The notes under the pieces were generated by a model. The model was given only the letters and a program-made list of their open reading frames with translations, was not told where the DNA came from and ran no database searches. Below, one piece after another: positions 17,610 to 25,867 of a stretch of DNA of 43,713 nucleotides. The DNA comes from Gammaproteobacteria bacterium (lineage in GTDB: Bacteria > Pseudomonadota > Gammaproteobacteria > Steroidobacterales > Steroidobacteraceae): NCBI GenBank assembly GCA_019247195.1, contig JAFAPI010000228.1, positions 1 to 43,713 of the forward strand. Reading direction: 5' to 3'. The translations under genes and the position numbers were made by a program. Positions within the stretch are counted from its first letter, which is position 1. Each line of letters starts with the position of its first letter.

Positions 17610-17691
17610 CCACTCTGCGCGGCGGCGGCGGAAGAGGGCTATGGTGGTGCAGCGGATGGACGCGGGCAACGGTACCGCCCCGCGCCGAGAA

Positions 17692-18858
17692 TCACTCCCG
17701 CGCGTCGAGCAGCGCGTGCACGTGCCGGAGGATGGCGCGCTCCTCGTCGGCCGCGATTACCCACGCGCGGCAGCGCGAGCGCGGCGTGCTGATCTGGGCC
17801 TCGTGCCGGGCATTGCGGTCCGTATCGAGCTCGAGTCCGAGCCAGCCCAGCCGCTGCGCGATACCGGCACGCACGCGCGCGCTGTGCGCACCGATCCCGC
17901 CGGTGAAGGCGACGCCGTCCAGGCCTTCCAGGGCGGCCACGAGCGAGCCGGCGTGGCGCGCCGCCCAGTAGCAGAAATGCTCGATCGCGAAGCGGCAGGC
18001 CGCATCGTCGCGGCGCTCGAGCTCGCGCATGTCGGAGCTGACACCCGAGACGCCGAGCAGGCCCGAGCCGCGGTAGAGCAGCTGCTCCAGGGCCTCGACG
18101 GAGAGTCGCTCCTGCCGCTGCAGCGCCAGCAGTACCCCCGGATCGAGCGCGCCGCAGCGCGTGCCCATCACCAGCCCGTCGAGCGTGGAGTAGCCCATGG
18201 TGGTCGCGACGCTGCGCCCGTCGCGGACCGCGCACAGGCTGCAGCCGTTGCCGAGGTGGAATATCAACAGCCGGGCGGTCGCCGCCGGGCCGAACTGCTG
18301 CTCGAGCGTCGTGGTGACGTGCTCGAAGTTCAGACCATGGAAGCCGAAGCGGCGATATCCCGCTTCGTGCAGCGGAGCCGGGAGCGCGTAGCGGGCCGCG
18401 AGCTCGGGCACGCTCGCGTGGAAGGCGGTGTCGAAGCAGGCGATCTGCGCCAGCGCCGGGGCCGCGCGCCGCATGGCCGCGATCACCGCCAGCCCCGGGG
18501 CGTTGTGCAGCGGCGCGAGCTCGCGCAGCGTCCCGAGCGCGGCGAGCCGCCCGGCATCGAGGAGCAGCGGCGCCATGAAGCGAGCCCCGCCGTGGACCAC
18601 GCGGTGGCCGCAGGCGCTGAGCGCGGCGGTCTGAATCCCGCGCTCCCCCAGGGCCTGCAGGATCCGGGTCAGTGCGCCGTCGTGCCGTGTGTCGGGAGGC
18701 AGGGCGGCGGGGGCCCCCGCATCGAGCAGCAGGCGCGGCTGCGTCCCGATGCCCTCGACCTGTCCCTGATGGCGACGCGCGAGGCCTGTGAAGAGCGCGA
18801 ACTTGAGCGAGGACGAGCCCGCGTTCAGGACCAGGACGTACGGCGCGGGTGCGCTCAC
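17692..18858 (-). CDS. ackA: acetate kinase
   Basis: The GTG start (complement of 18856-18858) overlaps the xsc stop as GTGA and yields 388 residues, slightly shorter than the usual 395-400. Acetate kinase motifs are clear: VLVLNAGSSSLKFALF at the N-terminus, HRVVHGG, HGLNFEHV, the phosphate-loop FHLGNGCS, GLVMGTRCGALDPG, and the adenosine-site FTGGIGAHSARVR. It converts acetyl phosphate and ADP to acetate and ATP in the cytoplasm. Xsc makes acetyl phosphate, so the overlap suggests substrate-level ATP gain from taurine. Pta, the usual partner that makes acetyl-CoA in xsc clusters, is not in the window. An open upstream extension of the frame lies inside xsc and is not coding. Confidence 0.93.
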   Translation of the reverse strand: MSAPAPYVLVLNAGSSSLKFALFTGLARRHQGQVEGIGTQPRLLLDAGAPAALPPDTRHDGALTRILQALGERGIQTAALSACGHRVVHGGARFMAPLLLDAGRLAALGTLRELAPLHNAPGLAVIAAMRRAAPALAQIACFDTAFHASVPELAARYALPAPLHEAGYRRFGFHGLNFEHVTTTLEQQFGPAATARLLIFHLGNGCSLCAVRDGRSVATTMGYSTLDGLVMGTRCGALDPGVLLALQRQERLSVEALEQLLYRGSGLLGVSGVSSDMRELERRDDAACRFAIEHFCYWAARHAGSLVAALEGLDGVAFTGGIGAHSARVRAGIAQRLGWLGLELDTDRNARHEAQISTPRSRCRAWVIAADEERAILRHVHALLDARE

Positions 18859-20630
18859 GCCCGCGGCTGGGGACGCATGTCCTCCCGGCGGATGCCCGCG
18901 ACGGCGACCGGCTTCTTCATGGCGTCGCGGCGGAAGGGCTCGCCGAGCTCCTGGTTGAGGATGACCTCGATGAAGGTGGTGACCCCGTCGGCCTGGGCCC
19001 GACAGGCCCCGCGCAGGGCCTGCGTGAGCTCCGCGGGGGTGCGCACCGTGACACCGCGATGGCCGCACCCCTCGGCGACCCGCGCGTAGCTCAGGTTGGG
19101 ATCGAGTTCGGTGCCGACGAAATTGTTGTCGTACCAGAGGATCGAGTTGCGCTTCTCTGCGCCCCACTGGTAATTGCGAAAGATGACCATGGTGATCGCC
19201 GGCCAGGGCTCGCGACCGATGGAGGTCATCTCGTTCATCGAGATGCCGAAGGCGCCGTCACCGGCAAAACCCACGACCGGGGTGTCCGGATTGCCGATCT
19301 TGGCGCCGATGATGGCGGGGAAACCGTAGCCGCACGGACCGAACAGCCCTGGCGCCAGATATTGGCGACCGTGCGTAAACACGGGATAGGCATTGCCGAT
19401 GGCGCAGTTGTTGCCGATGTCGCTCGAGATGATGGCCTCGCGCGGCAGCCCGGCCATGATGGCCCGCCACGCCTGCCGCGGCGAGAGGTGCGTCGGCTCG
19501 CGCGTGCGGCACTGCGCGTTCCACACCGTGCCGGGGTCGTCCTCTTCGTGGTCCAGCGTCGCGAGCGTATCGGCCCAGGCGCGCTTGCGCTCCTCGATGC
19601 GCCGCTGCCGTTCCGCACGCGAGCGCTCGCCCGCATCGGGCGCGAGCTGCGCGAGCAGCTGCGCCGCGACCCGTTTGGCGTCGCCGCAGATCGGCACCGC
19701 CACCGGTTTGGTGAGCCCGATGCGGTCGGGGTTGATGTCCACCTGGATGACCGCGGCGGACTTTGGCCAGTAGTCCAGTCCGTAGCAGGGCAGGGTCGAG
19801 AAGGGGTTGAGACGTGTGCCGAGGGCGAGCACCACGTCCGCGGCCGCGATCAGCTCCATCGCCGCACGCGAGCCGTTGTAGCCGAGCGGACCGACCGCCA
19901 GCGGGTGCTCGCCGGGGAAGGAATCGTTGTGCTGGTAGTTGTTGCACACCGCAGCACCGAGCCGTTCGGCGAGCGCGACGCACTCGCCGATCGCATCCCC
20001 GAGCACCACGCCGGCTCCGGCGAGGATCACCGGGAACTTCGCCCGCGACAACAGCCGTGCCGCCTCGGCGATCGCCTTCTCGCCGCCCGCGGGCCGCTCG
20101 AACTCGATGCGGGTCGGCAGCGGCACGTCGATCACCTGGGTCCAGAAATCCCGCGGGACGTTGATCTGCGCCGGCGCCGAGAGACGCTTGGCCTTGCCGA
20201 TGACGCGGTTCAGCACCTCAGGAACCCGGCTCGGGTCGCGCACCTCTTCCTGATAGCCGACGATGTCACGGAACAACGCCATCTGCTCCAGCTCCTGGAA
20301 CCCGCCCTGACCGATCGTGCGGTTGGCGGCCTGGGGCGTCACCAGCAGCAGCGGCGTGTGGTTCCAGTACGCGGTCTTGATCGCCGTGACGAAACCGGTC
20401 ACGCCCGGGCCGTTCTGCGCGATCGCCATGGCGATCTTGCCGGTCGAGCGCGTGAAGCCATCACAGATCAGACCGCCGTTGGACTCGTGCGCGACGTCCC
20501 AGAAATGAATGCCCGCCCGCGGGAAGAGGTCCGAGATGGGCATGAACGCCGAGCCGATGATGCCGAAGGCGTGCTCGATGCCGTGCTGCTGCAGGACCTT
20601 GATGAACGCCTCTTCGGTGGTCATTTTCAT
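18855..20630 (-). CDS. xsc: sulfoacetaldehyde acetyltransferase
   Basis: A 591-residue thiamine-diphosphate enzyme. The ATG (complement of 20628-20630) has GGAGAAG about 4 bases upstream. The N-terminal PYR domain contains HAFGIIGSAFMPISDLFPRA and the catalytic-type Glu49 in AHESNG; a middle domain follows; the C-terminal PP domain has the ThDP/Mg motif starting GDGAFGISMNEM. These stretches are diagnostic of Xsc rather than acetolactate synthase. It splits sulfoacetaldehyde with phosphate into acetyl phosphate and sulfite (EC 2.3.3.15), the desulfonation step of taurine dissimilation. Placed 29 bases after tpa and overlapping ackA, so one transcript is expected. No sulfite exporter or dehydrogenase is visible nearby. 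Confidence 0.97.
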   Translation of the reverse strand: MKMTTEEAFIKVLQQHGIEHAFGIIGSAFMPISDLFPRAGIHFWDVAHESNGGLICDGFTRSTGKIAMAIAQNGPGVTGFVTAIKTAYWNHTPLLLVTPQAANRTIGQGGFQELEQMALFRDIVGYQEEVRDPSRVPEVLNRVIGKAKRLSAPAQINVPRDFWTQVIDVPLPTRIEFERPAGGEKAIAEAARLLSRAKFPVILAGAGVVLGDAIGECVALAERLGAAVCNNYQHNDSFPGEHPLAVGPLGYNGSRAAMELIAAADVVLALGTRLNPFSTLPCYGLDYWPKSAAVIQVDINPDRIGLTKPVAVPICGDAKRVAAQLLAQLAPDAGERSRAERQRRIEERKRAWADTLATLDHEEDDPGTVWNAQCRTREPTHLSPRQAWRAIMAGLPREAIISSDIGNNCAIGNAYPVFTHGRQYLAPGLFGPCGYGFPAIIGAKIGNPDTPVVGFAGDGAFGISMNEMTSIGREPWPAITMVIFRNYQWGAEKRNSILWYDNNFVGTELDPNLSYARVAEGCGHRGVTVRTPAELTQALRGACRAQADGVTTFIEVILNQELGEPFRRDAMKKPVAVAGIRREDMRPQPRA

Positions 20631-20659
20631 TGGCTTCTCCGGCCGTCGGTGTCAGGTGC

Positions 20660-22051
20660 TCAGTGTCGCCCGCCGAATACCTTCTCGAGCGCACGGTCGA
20701 TGGTCGCGGTGATGTGGTCGATGTCGCTCGCCGTCGCGATCAGCGCCGGGCTCAGGCACAGGGTGTTGTTGAAGCCGGGGATGGAGCGATTGGTGGCGCC
20801 GATGATCACCCCCTGCGACAGACACTCCGCCACCACCGCCTGCACGCGTTTCTCCTCGGCCGGCTGCCGGGTGGTGCGGTCCTGCACCAGCTCCGCGCCG
20901 CAGAAGAGCCCGATACCCCGCACATCCCCGATCACCGCGTGCCGCTCCTGCAGCTCGCGCAGGTTGCCCATCAGCCGCGCGCCCATCGCGCTGGTGTTCT
21001 CGAGCAGCCCCTCGGCCTCGATGATGCGCATATTCTCGAGTGCCGCCGCGGGCCCGGCGGCGCAACCACCGAAGGTGGAGATATCGCGAAAATAGGCGAG
21101 CGGGTCGCCCGGGTCGTCCTTGAAGAGCTCGAAGATCGCCTCGGTCGTCACCACGCAGGAGATCGCGGCATACCCAGAGGCGACGCCCTTGGCCATCGTC
21201 ACGAAGTCCGGACGGATTCCGTAGTGCTGATAGCCGAACCACTTGCCGGTGCGCCCGACCCCGCACACCACCTCGTCGATGTGCAGCAGGACCCGGTGGC
21301 GGCGGCAGATCTCCTGTACCCGCTCCCAGTAGCCGGCGGGAGGCGTGATGACCCCGCCCCCGGCCGTGACCGGCTCGAGGCACAGCGCGCCGACCGTATC
21401 CGGACCCTCGCGCAGGATCACGTCCTCGATGGCATCGGCGGCTCGCTCGCCGTAGTGGGCGATGGGGCCGTACTGACTGTGATACTCGAGACAGTGCGGC
21501 ACCTCGACGAAGCCGGGCGTGAGCGGCCCGTACTGCAGGCTGCGCTGCGGCTGTCCGCTCGCTGAGAGCGTCGCGATCGTCGTGCCGTGGTAGTCGCGCT
21601 CGCGGTAGAGGATCTTGTACTTGCGGCCCTGGTGGTGGCGGTGCGCGATCTGGCGCACGATCTTGAAGACCTTCTCATTCGCCTCGGAGCCGGAGTTCGC
21701 GTAATAGACGCGGCTCAGCCCCGGCATCTTCTCGATGAGCTGTGCGGCGAAGCGCGCGCCCGGCACCGAGCCGGCAGAGTTGGAGAAATAATTCATCTTC
21801 AGCAGCTGCTCGCGCACCGCATCGGCGATGCTCTGCCGGCCGTAGCCGACGTTGACCGTCCACACGCCGCCGGACACCGCATCGAGGTACTCGAGGCCCG
21901 CGGCATCCCACAGCCGCATGCCGCGCCCCTCCACGTAGACGCGCGGGTCCTGGGTCTCGAACGGCTTATGTTGCGTGATGTGGTGCCACACGTGCGCCCG
22001 GTCGGCTTCGACGACGGGACGCAGCTCGGCGGGGCGGACGCGGGCGTTCAT
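20660..22051 (-). CDS. tpa: taurine--pyruvate aminotransferase
   Basis: The ATG (complement of 22049-22051) is preceded by GGGAGAG at good spacing and gives 463 residues. It is a class III PLP aminotransferase with VWTVNVGYG, the PLP phosphate region NSGSEANEKVFK, Asp259 in LLHIDEVVCGVGRTGKWFG and the Schiff-base Lys288 in TMAKGVASGY. The sequence closely follows known Tpa proteins (EC 2.6.1.77), which move the amino group of taurine to pyruvate, making sulfoacetaldehyde and alanine. Position directly before xsc supports the assignment. Two direct repeats at 22110-22142 may be the regulator's binding sites. Specificity for taurine versus homologous amines cannot be proven by reading. Confidence 0.93.
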   Translation of the reverse strand: MNARVRPAELRPVVEADRAHVWHHITQHKPFETQDPRVYVEGRGMRLWDAAGLEYLDAVSGGVWTVNVGYGRQSIADAVREQLLKMNYFSNSAGSVPGARFAAQLIEKMPGLSRVYYANSGSEANEKVFKIVRQIAHRHHQGRKYKILYRERDYHGTTIATLSASGQPQRSLQYGPLTPGFVEVPHCLEYHSQYGPIAHYGERAADAIEDVILREGPDTVGALCLEPVTAGGGVITPPAGYWERVQEICRRHRVLLHIDEVVCGVGRTGKWFGYQHYGIRPDFVTMAKGVASGYAAISCVVTTEAIFELFKDDPGDPLAYFRDISTFGGCAAGPAAALENMRIIEAEGLLENTSAMGARLMGNLRELQERHAVIGDVRGIGLFCGAELVQDRTTRQPAEEKRVQAVVAECLSQGVIIGATNRSIPGFNNTLCLSPALIATASDIDHITATIDRALEKVFGGRH

Positions 22052-22109
22052 GGGACTCTCCCGGAGGGGGACGGGTCCTGCATTCCTAGCACGAACCAAG
22101 CCGGGGACA

Positions 22110-22142
22110 TAAGGGCCAGAATTGCGCCGCGGCTTAGGCCAG
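22110..22142 (-). promoter_or_regulatory. candidate TauR/MocR direct-repeat operator upstream of tpa
   Basis: On the minus strand CTGGCCTAA (22142-22134) and CTGGCCCTTA (22119-22110) form two direct repeats whose starts are 23 bases apart, about two helical turns. They lie 59-91 bases upstream of the tpa start. Rhodobacter capsulatus TauR binds direct repeats of the form CTGGACYTAA at its tpa promoter, from memory of the published motif; the present repeats keep CTGG and the TAA/TTA end. Likely site of activation by the downstream MocR protein. Confidence 0.45.
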
Positions 22143-22153
22143 CAGGCGTGCGC

Positions 22154-22783
22154 TCAGAAGCGCTTGATCACTCCGACCTGGACCCCGCGCGGCATGAGGC
22201 TCAGAAAAAACGGGGTGGTGCGCCGCCGCAGCAGGTAGGCGGTGCCGGTACCGAGCGCGAACCCGGCGATGACATCGGACCGCCAGTGGCCGCGCGTCTT
22301 GACGCGCGCGATGGCATCGTACGCGGGCAGCAGCTCGAGGGCGTACACCGCGGGATGATCGCGGCCATACTCGAGGACGAACGGAGTCACGAGTGAGCTT
22401 ACCGTCGTCACCTCACCGCTGGGGAAGCTCTGTCCGTGGGTGAACCAGCGGTTCGGATCATTGGTCTGCGAGGGTCGCTCGCGCCCAAACACATACTTGA
22501 GACCGATCTCCGCAGCGCCGCTGAGGATTCCCGCATCCACCCCCTGCCAGAAGGTGCGCCCGAGCCGGTCCTCCCCGCCCTCGGCCAGCGCACCGAGCAG
22601 CACGCCACCGATGAGCCCGTTGACCAGAAAATTCTGTTTGGAGCGCTTCCAGATGCCGCCGTTGTCGTAGGCCACCTGCGTGTCGATGCCGAGTGGCCCG
22701 CCGCCCGCCCACGCCGGGGCCGCACTGCTCATTGCCAGCAGCGACAGTGTGACGACGCGCAGCGCGAGCCTGAGCGATGGCAC
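22154..22783 (-). CDS. PAP2-family membrane/periplasmic phosphatase-like protein
   Basis: GTG (complement of 22781-22783) with GGAAGG 7 bases before it gives 209 residues. A signal peptide (about 1-26, ending APAWA) is followed by the three acid-phosphatase motifs: KYVFGRERP (Lys96-Arg102), FPSGE (121-124) and ARVKTRGHWRSD with His166 and Asp170. The second motif has Glu in place of the usual His of SGH, so activity may be altered, although a PSGE subgroup may exist. Hydrophobic segments suggest membrane association. It sits between the dimethylglycine-dehydrogenase-like gene (115-base gap) and tpa (102-base gap) on the same strand. No obvious link to amine or taurine breakdown. Confidence 0.78.
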   Translation of the reverse strand: MPSLRLALRVVTLSLLAMSSAAPAWAGGGPLGIDTQVAYDNGGIWKRSKQNFLVNGLIGGVLLGALAEGGEDRLGRTFWQGVDAGILSGAAEIGLKYVFGRERPSQTNDPNRWFTHGQSFPSGEVTTVSSLVTPFVLEYGRDHPAVYALELLPAYDAIARVKTRGHWRSDVIAGFALGTGTAYLLRRRTTPFFLSLMPRGVQVGVIKRF

Positions 22784-22898
22784 GTGAAACCTTCCAGGGG
22801 TGGGTCTCGACTATATCGGCGCCTCTGCCCCAGGGGTGTGCCGGCCGTGTCGGCGCGACACCCGAGACGCCCCCGGTCGAACGCTCTACGCGGCGCGG

Positions 22899-25313
22899 TC
22901 AGCTGCGCAGCCGCAGGCCGCGCGGGTCATAGAGCGGCTCGAGCCGCACCGTGGCGCGGCGCATCGTTCCGAGGATGTCGATCTCGAAGTGCTCGCCCTC
23001 ACGCGCGAGCGCCGCCGGAACATAGCCCGCCGCGAGGCTGCGGTCGATGCAGTGCCCGTAGGCACCTGAGGTGACGTAGCCGACCGCGGCACCCTCCTTG
23101 AGGATCGACTCGTAGCCGACCACCTCCGCGTCGGCGTCCTCGACCTCGAGGACGACGAAGCGGCGCCGCGCGCCGGTGGCGCGCTCGGCGAGTGCAGCGG
23201 CCCGTCCCGTGAACTCGCCCTTCTCGAAGTCGATGAAGCGGTCGAGGCCGGTCTCGGCGGCGGTGTAATCGGGGCGGAAGTCCTTGTTGAAGGAGCCGTA
23301 GCCCTTCTCCAGCCGCAGCGAGGACAGCGCCCGGCCGCCGAAATGGGTGAGCCCGAGATCGGCGCCGGCCGCGAGCACCTCCTCGTAGAGCGTGAGGAGG
23401 TAATCGGGCGTGGTCCAGACTTCATAGCCGAGCTCGCCGGTGAAGCCGGCGCGGCTGAGAACTGCGGGGACCAGCCCCACCGCGGTCTCCGTGACCCGGA
23501 ACAGCCGGAATGCCTCGGCCGACAGGTCGATGCGCACCAGGCGCTGCAGCAGCTCCCGGGCGCGCGGACCGGCGATCGACAGGCCGCCGAGGGTCGAGGC
23601 GGCCGAGCGCACCGCGACATCCGGCGGCGGCTCGGCGGCCCAGAACCAGCGCAGGTGGTACTCCTCGGCGAAACCCGAGCCGATGATGAGGTAGCGCTCC
23701 TCGTTCAGACAGGCGATCGAGAGGTCCCCCACGATCCGTCCCGCGGCATTGAGCATCGGGGCGAGTGCAATGCGACCCGGGCGCGGAAGGCGGCAGGCGA
23801 ACACGCGGTCGAGCCAGGCCCGCGCGCCACGGCCGGTGACCTCGTACTTGCCGTAGTTGGTCGTCTCATAAAGCCCGACACTCCGCCGCACCGCGCGGCA
23901 CTCCTCGCGCACGACCGGGAAGGCCTCCGAGCGGCGGTAAGTGGGCGTCTCCTCGGGCCGCATCCCCGGGGGCGCGAACCAGAGCGCATGCTCCAGTCCG
24001 AAGTTCGCGCCCATCACCGCGCCCAGGGCGCCGAAGCGCTCGTAGAGCGGTGAACGGCGCAGTGGCCGCGCCGCGGGCAGCTCCTCGTTGGGGTAGGCGA
24101 GCCGGAAGCGCCGGGCGTAGTTCTCCGGCACCTTGAGGGCGCTGTACTTCGGCGTCGCGAAGGCGCCGAAGCGCGCCACGTCCATCGACAGGATGTCCTG
24201 CCCCGGATCGTTCTCCGCCATCCAGCGCGACAGCACCAGGCCGATGCCCCCGCCCTGGCTGAATCCGGCCATGACGGCGCAGGCCACCCAATAGTTGCGC
24301 AAGCCCCGCACCGGTCCGACCAGCGGGTTGCCATCGGGGGCGAAGGTGAAGGGCCCGTTTACCGCCTTGCGGATGCCGACCCGGCCGAGGGCGGGGAAGT
24401 GACGAAACCCGACCTCGAAATAGGGGGCGAGCCGCTCGGTGTCTTCCGGCAGCAGCTGCATCGAGAAGTCATCGGGAGTGCGCTCGGGGGACCAGATCAG
24501 GCCGTGCGGCTCGTAAGTGCCGATCAGTACGCCGCCGCGCTCCTGGCGCACGTAAATCTCACCGGCGTAGTCGGTGGTGTTGACCAGCTCGCGGGCCCGG
24601 CCGCGCAGCTCCGGCAGATCCTCGGTGATCAGGTAGTGGTGCTCCATGGCGAGCACCGGCAGCTCGATGCCGACCAGGTGGCCGACCTCGCGGGCCCACA
24701 GGCCGGCGCAGTTGACCACGTGCTCAGCGTGTATCTCGCCCCGGTCGGTGCGGACGTCCCAGCTGCCGTCGCGGCGCGGCTCAAGCGCCTGCACGCGCGT
24801 GAAGCGCTCCACCTCCGCACCCAGCTGCCGCGCCGCCTTGGCGTAAGCCTGCGTGGTACCCGAGGGGTCGCAGTGCCCGCCGTCTGCGCGCCAGAGGGCG
24901 CCGATGAAATACTGCGGGTCGATGAGCGGGTTGAACTCGCGTGCCTCGGCGACCGAGATCATCTGCGTCTCCATGCCGAGATAACGGGCGCGGGAGCAGA
25001 TGAGACGCAGGCTGTCGAGCTCCCCCTGGTTCGCGGCGAGCATCAGGCCACCGTTGGGGTGCAGGCCGCAGGACTGGCCAGAGAGCGCCTCGATCTCCCG
25101 GTAAAGGTCGATGGTGTACTTCTGCAGGCGCGAGATATTGGCTTCGCCGTTGAAGGTGTGCATCCCGCCTGCGGCGTGCCAGGTGGATCCGGAAGTGAGC
25201 TCTGCCTTCTCGAGCAGGACCACGTCGCGCCAGCCGATTTTGGCGAGGTGATACAGCACGCTGGCACCGACCACTCCACCGCCGATCACGACGGCGCGCG
25301 CAGAACTCTTCAT
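22899..25313 (-). CDS. dimethylglycine/sarcosine dehydrogenase-family flavoprotein
   Basis: An 804-residue protein. N-terminal DAO domain with VIGGGVVGASVLYHLAKIG and GSTWHAAGG, whose His46 matches the covalent FAD-attachment His of mammalian dimethylglycine dehydrogenase. A middle FAO-type domain follows, then GCV_T and GCV_T C-terminal domains (about 430-800) that in relatives bind tetrahydrofolate and capture the released methyl as methylene-THF. The family oxidises N-methyl groups of dimethylglycine, sarcosine and similar secondary or tertiary amines. Its ATG overlaps the soxG stop by 4 bases, so it is the fifth gene of the sox operon. The true substrate could be an N-methylated taurine rather than a glycine; the sequence does not decide. 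Confidence 0.9.
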   Translation of the reverse strand: MKSSARAVVIGGGVVGASVLYHLAKIGWRDVVLLEKAELTSGSTWHAAGGMHTFNGEANISRLQKYTIDLYREIEALSGQSCGLHPNGGLMLAANQGELDSLRLICSRARYLGMETQMISVAEAREFNPLIDPQYFIGALWRADGGHCDPSGTTQAYAKAARQLGAEVERFTRVQALEPRRDGSWDVRTDRGEIHAEHVVNCAGLWAREVGHLVGIELPVLAMEHHYLITEDLPELRGRARELVNTTDYAGEIYVRQERGGVLIGTYEPHGLIWSPERTPDDFSMQLLPEDTERLAPYFEVGFRHFPALGRVGIRKAVNGPFTFAPDGNPLVGPVRGLRNYWVACAVMAGFSQGGGIGLVLSRWMAENDPGQDILSMDVARFGAFATPKYSALKVPENYARRFRLAYPNEELPAARPLRRSPLYERFGALGAVMGANFGLEHALWFAPPGMRPEETPTYRRSEAFPVVREECRAVRRSVGLYETTNYGKYEVTGRGARAWLDRVFACRLPRPGRIALAPMLNAAGRIVGDLSIACLNEERYLIIGSGFAEEYHLRWFWAAEPPPDVAVRSAASTLGGLSIAGPRARELLQRLVRIDLSAEAFRLFRVTETAVGLVPAVLSRAGFTGELGYEVWTTPDYLLTLYEEVLAAGADLGLTHFGGRALSSLRLEKGYGSFNKDFRPDYTAAETGLDRFIDFEKGEFTGRAAALAERATGARRRFVVLEVEDADAEVVGYESILKEGAAVGYVTSGAYGHCIDRSLAAGYVPAALAREGEHFEIDILGTMRRATVRLEPLYDPRGLRLRS

Positions 25314-25867
25314 CGGCTCGACTCTCCGGTCAGCTGCTGGAAGGGTACGTCACGCTCGGTGAGGGGTGCGAGCGCGCGGGCGCTCAGCAGCAGCCACTCG
25401 TGCAGGTGCTGCGCGAGGCTGGCCGGCGCGAGCAGCAGCATACCGTGCGCCAGGGCGAGCAGCGTGACGGGCGTCTGCGCGATCAGGGTCGCCCCAGCGC
25501 GGTTGGGGGCGAGCTCATCGCCCCCAAGATCGAGGCGGCAGCCGCGGGCGAGCAGCTCGCGATGCGCGGGGCCGGCGACCCACAGGCCCCGCAGCCCCGC
25601 GCCGCGCTCGAGCACCACCGCGTCGGCGGCCGAGGGCGCGAGGGCGGCGGCGAGGGCAGGCGCCCCGGGCGCTCCGAGCAGCAGCCAGCGATCAGGCCGC
25701 ACGCTGACCCCGAGCAGCGCGCCGAGGACGGCCGCGTGCTGCAGGGCCGGCAGCCGTCCCGCGTGACGCGACTGCAGGGCCTCGCGACGCCCGGGGCGCG
25801 CGATGATCTCGGCCGCGTCGAGCTCGCAGCATCCCACGGTGAGCGGCGCGGCGTCAGACGCGGACAC
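25310..25867 (-). CDS. soxG: sarcosine oxidase gamma subunit
   Basis: A 185-residue protein overlapping soxA by 14 bases and the next gene by 4. The segment LLARGCRLDLGGDELAPNRAGATLIAQTPV is shortened here to its keys: a Gly-Cys-x-Leu-Asp-Leu motif and the NRAGATL/PVTLL region characteristic of SoxG, a small subunit related to GCV_T domains. It helps assemble the heterotetrameric enzyme and has no catalytic residues of its own. The N-terminal third is Ala/Leu-rich and poorly conserved, as usual for this subunit. Position after soxA supports the call. Confidence 0.88.
   Translation of the reverse strand: MSASDAAPLTVGCCELDAAEIIARPGRREALQSRHAGRLPALQHAAVLGALLGVSVRPDRWLLLGAPGAPALAAALAPSAADAVVLERGAGLRGLWVAGPAHRELLARGCRLDLGGDELAPNRAGATLIAQTPVTLLALAHGMLLLAPASLAQHLHEWLLLSARALAPLTERDVPFQQLTGESSR

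Noticed and set aside
18855-20630. Acetolactate synthase or another generic ThDP enzyme
   Set aside because: The N-terminal GIIGSAFMPISD segment and the tpa/ackA neighbours identify Xsc.
18849-21095. Long plus-strand open frame (748 codons) opposite xsc and tpa
   Set aside because: It mirrors the codon pattern of two certain genes on the other strand and has no recognisable domain; GC-rich DNA often leaves the antisense frame open.
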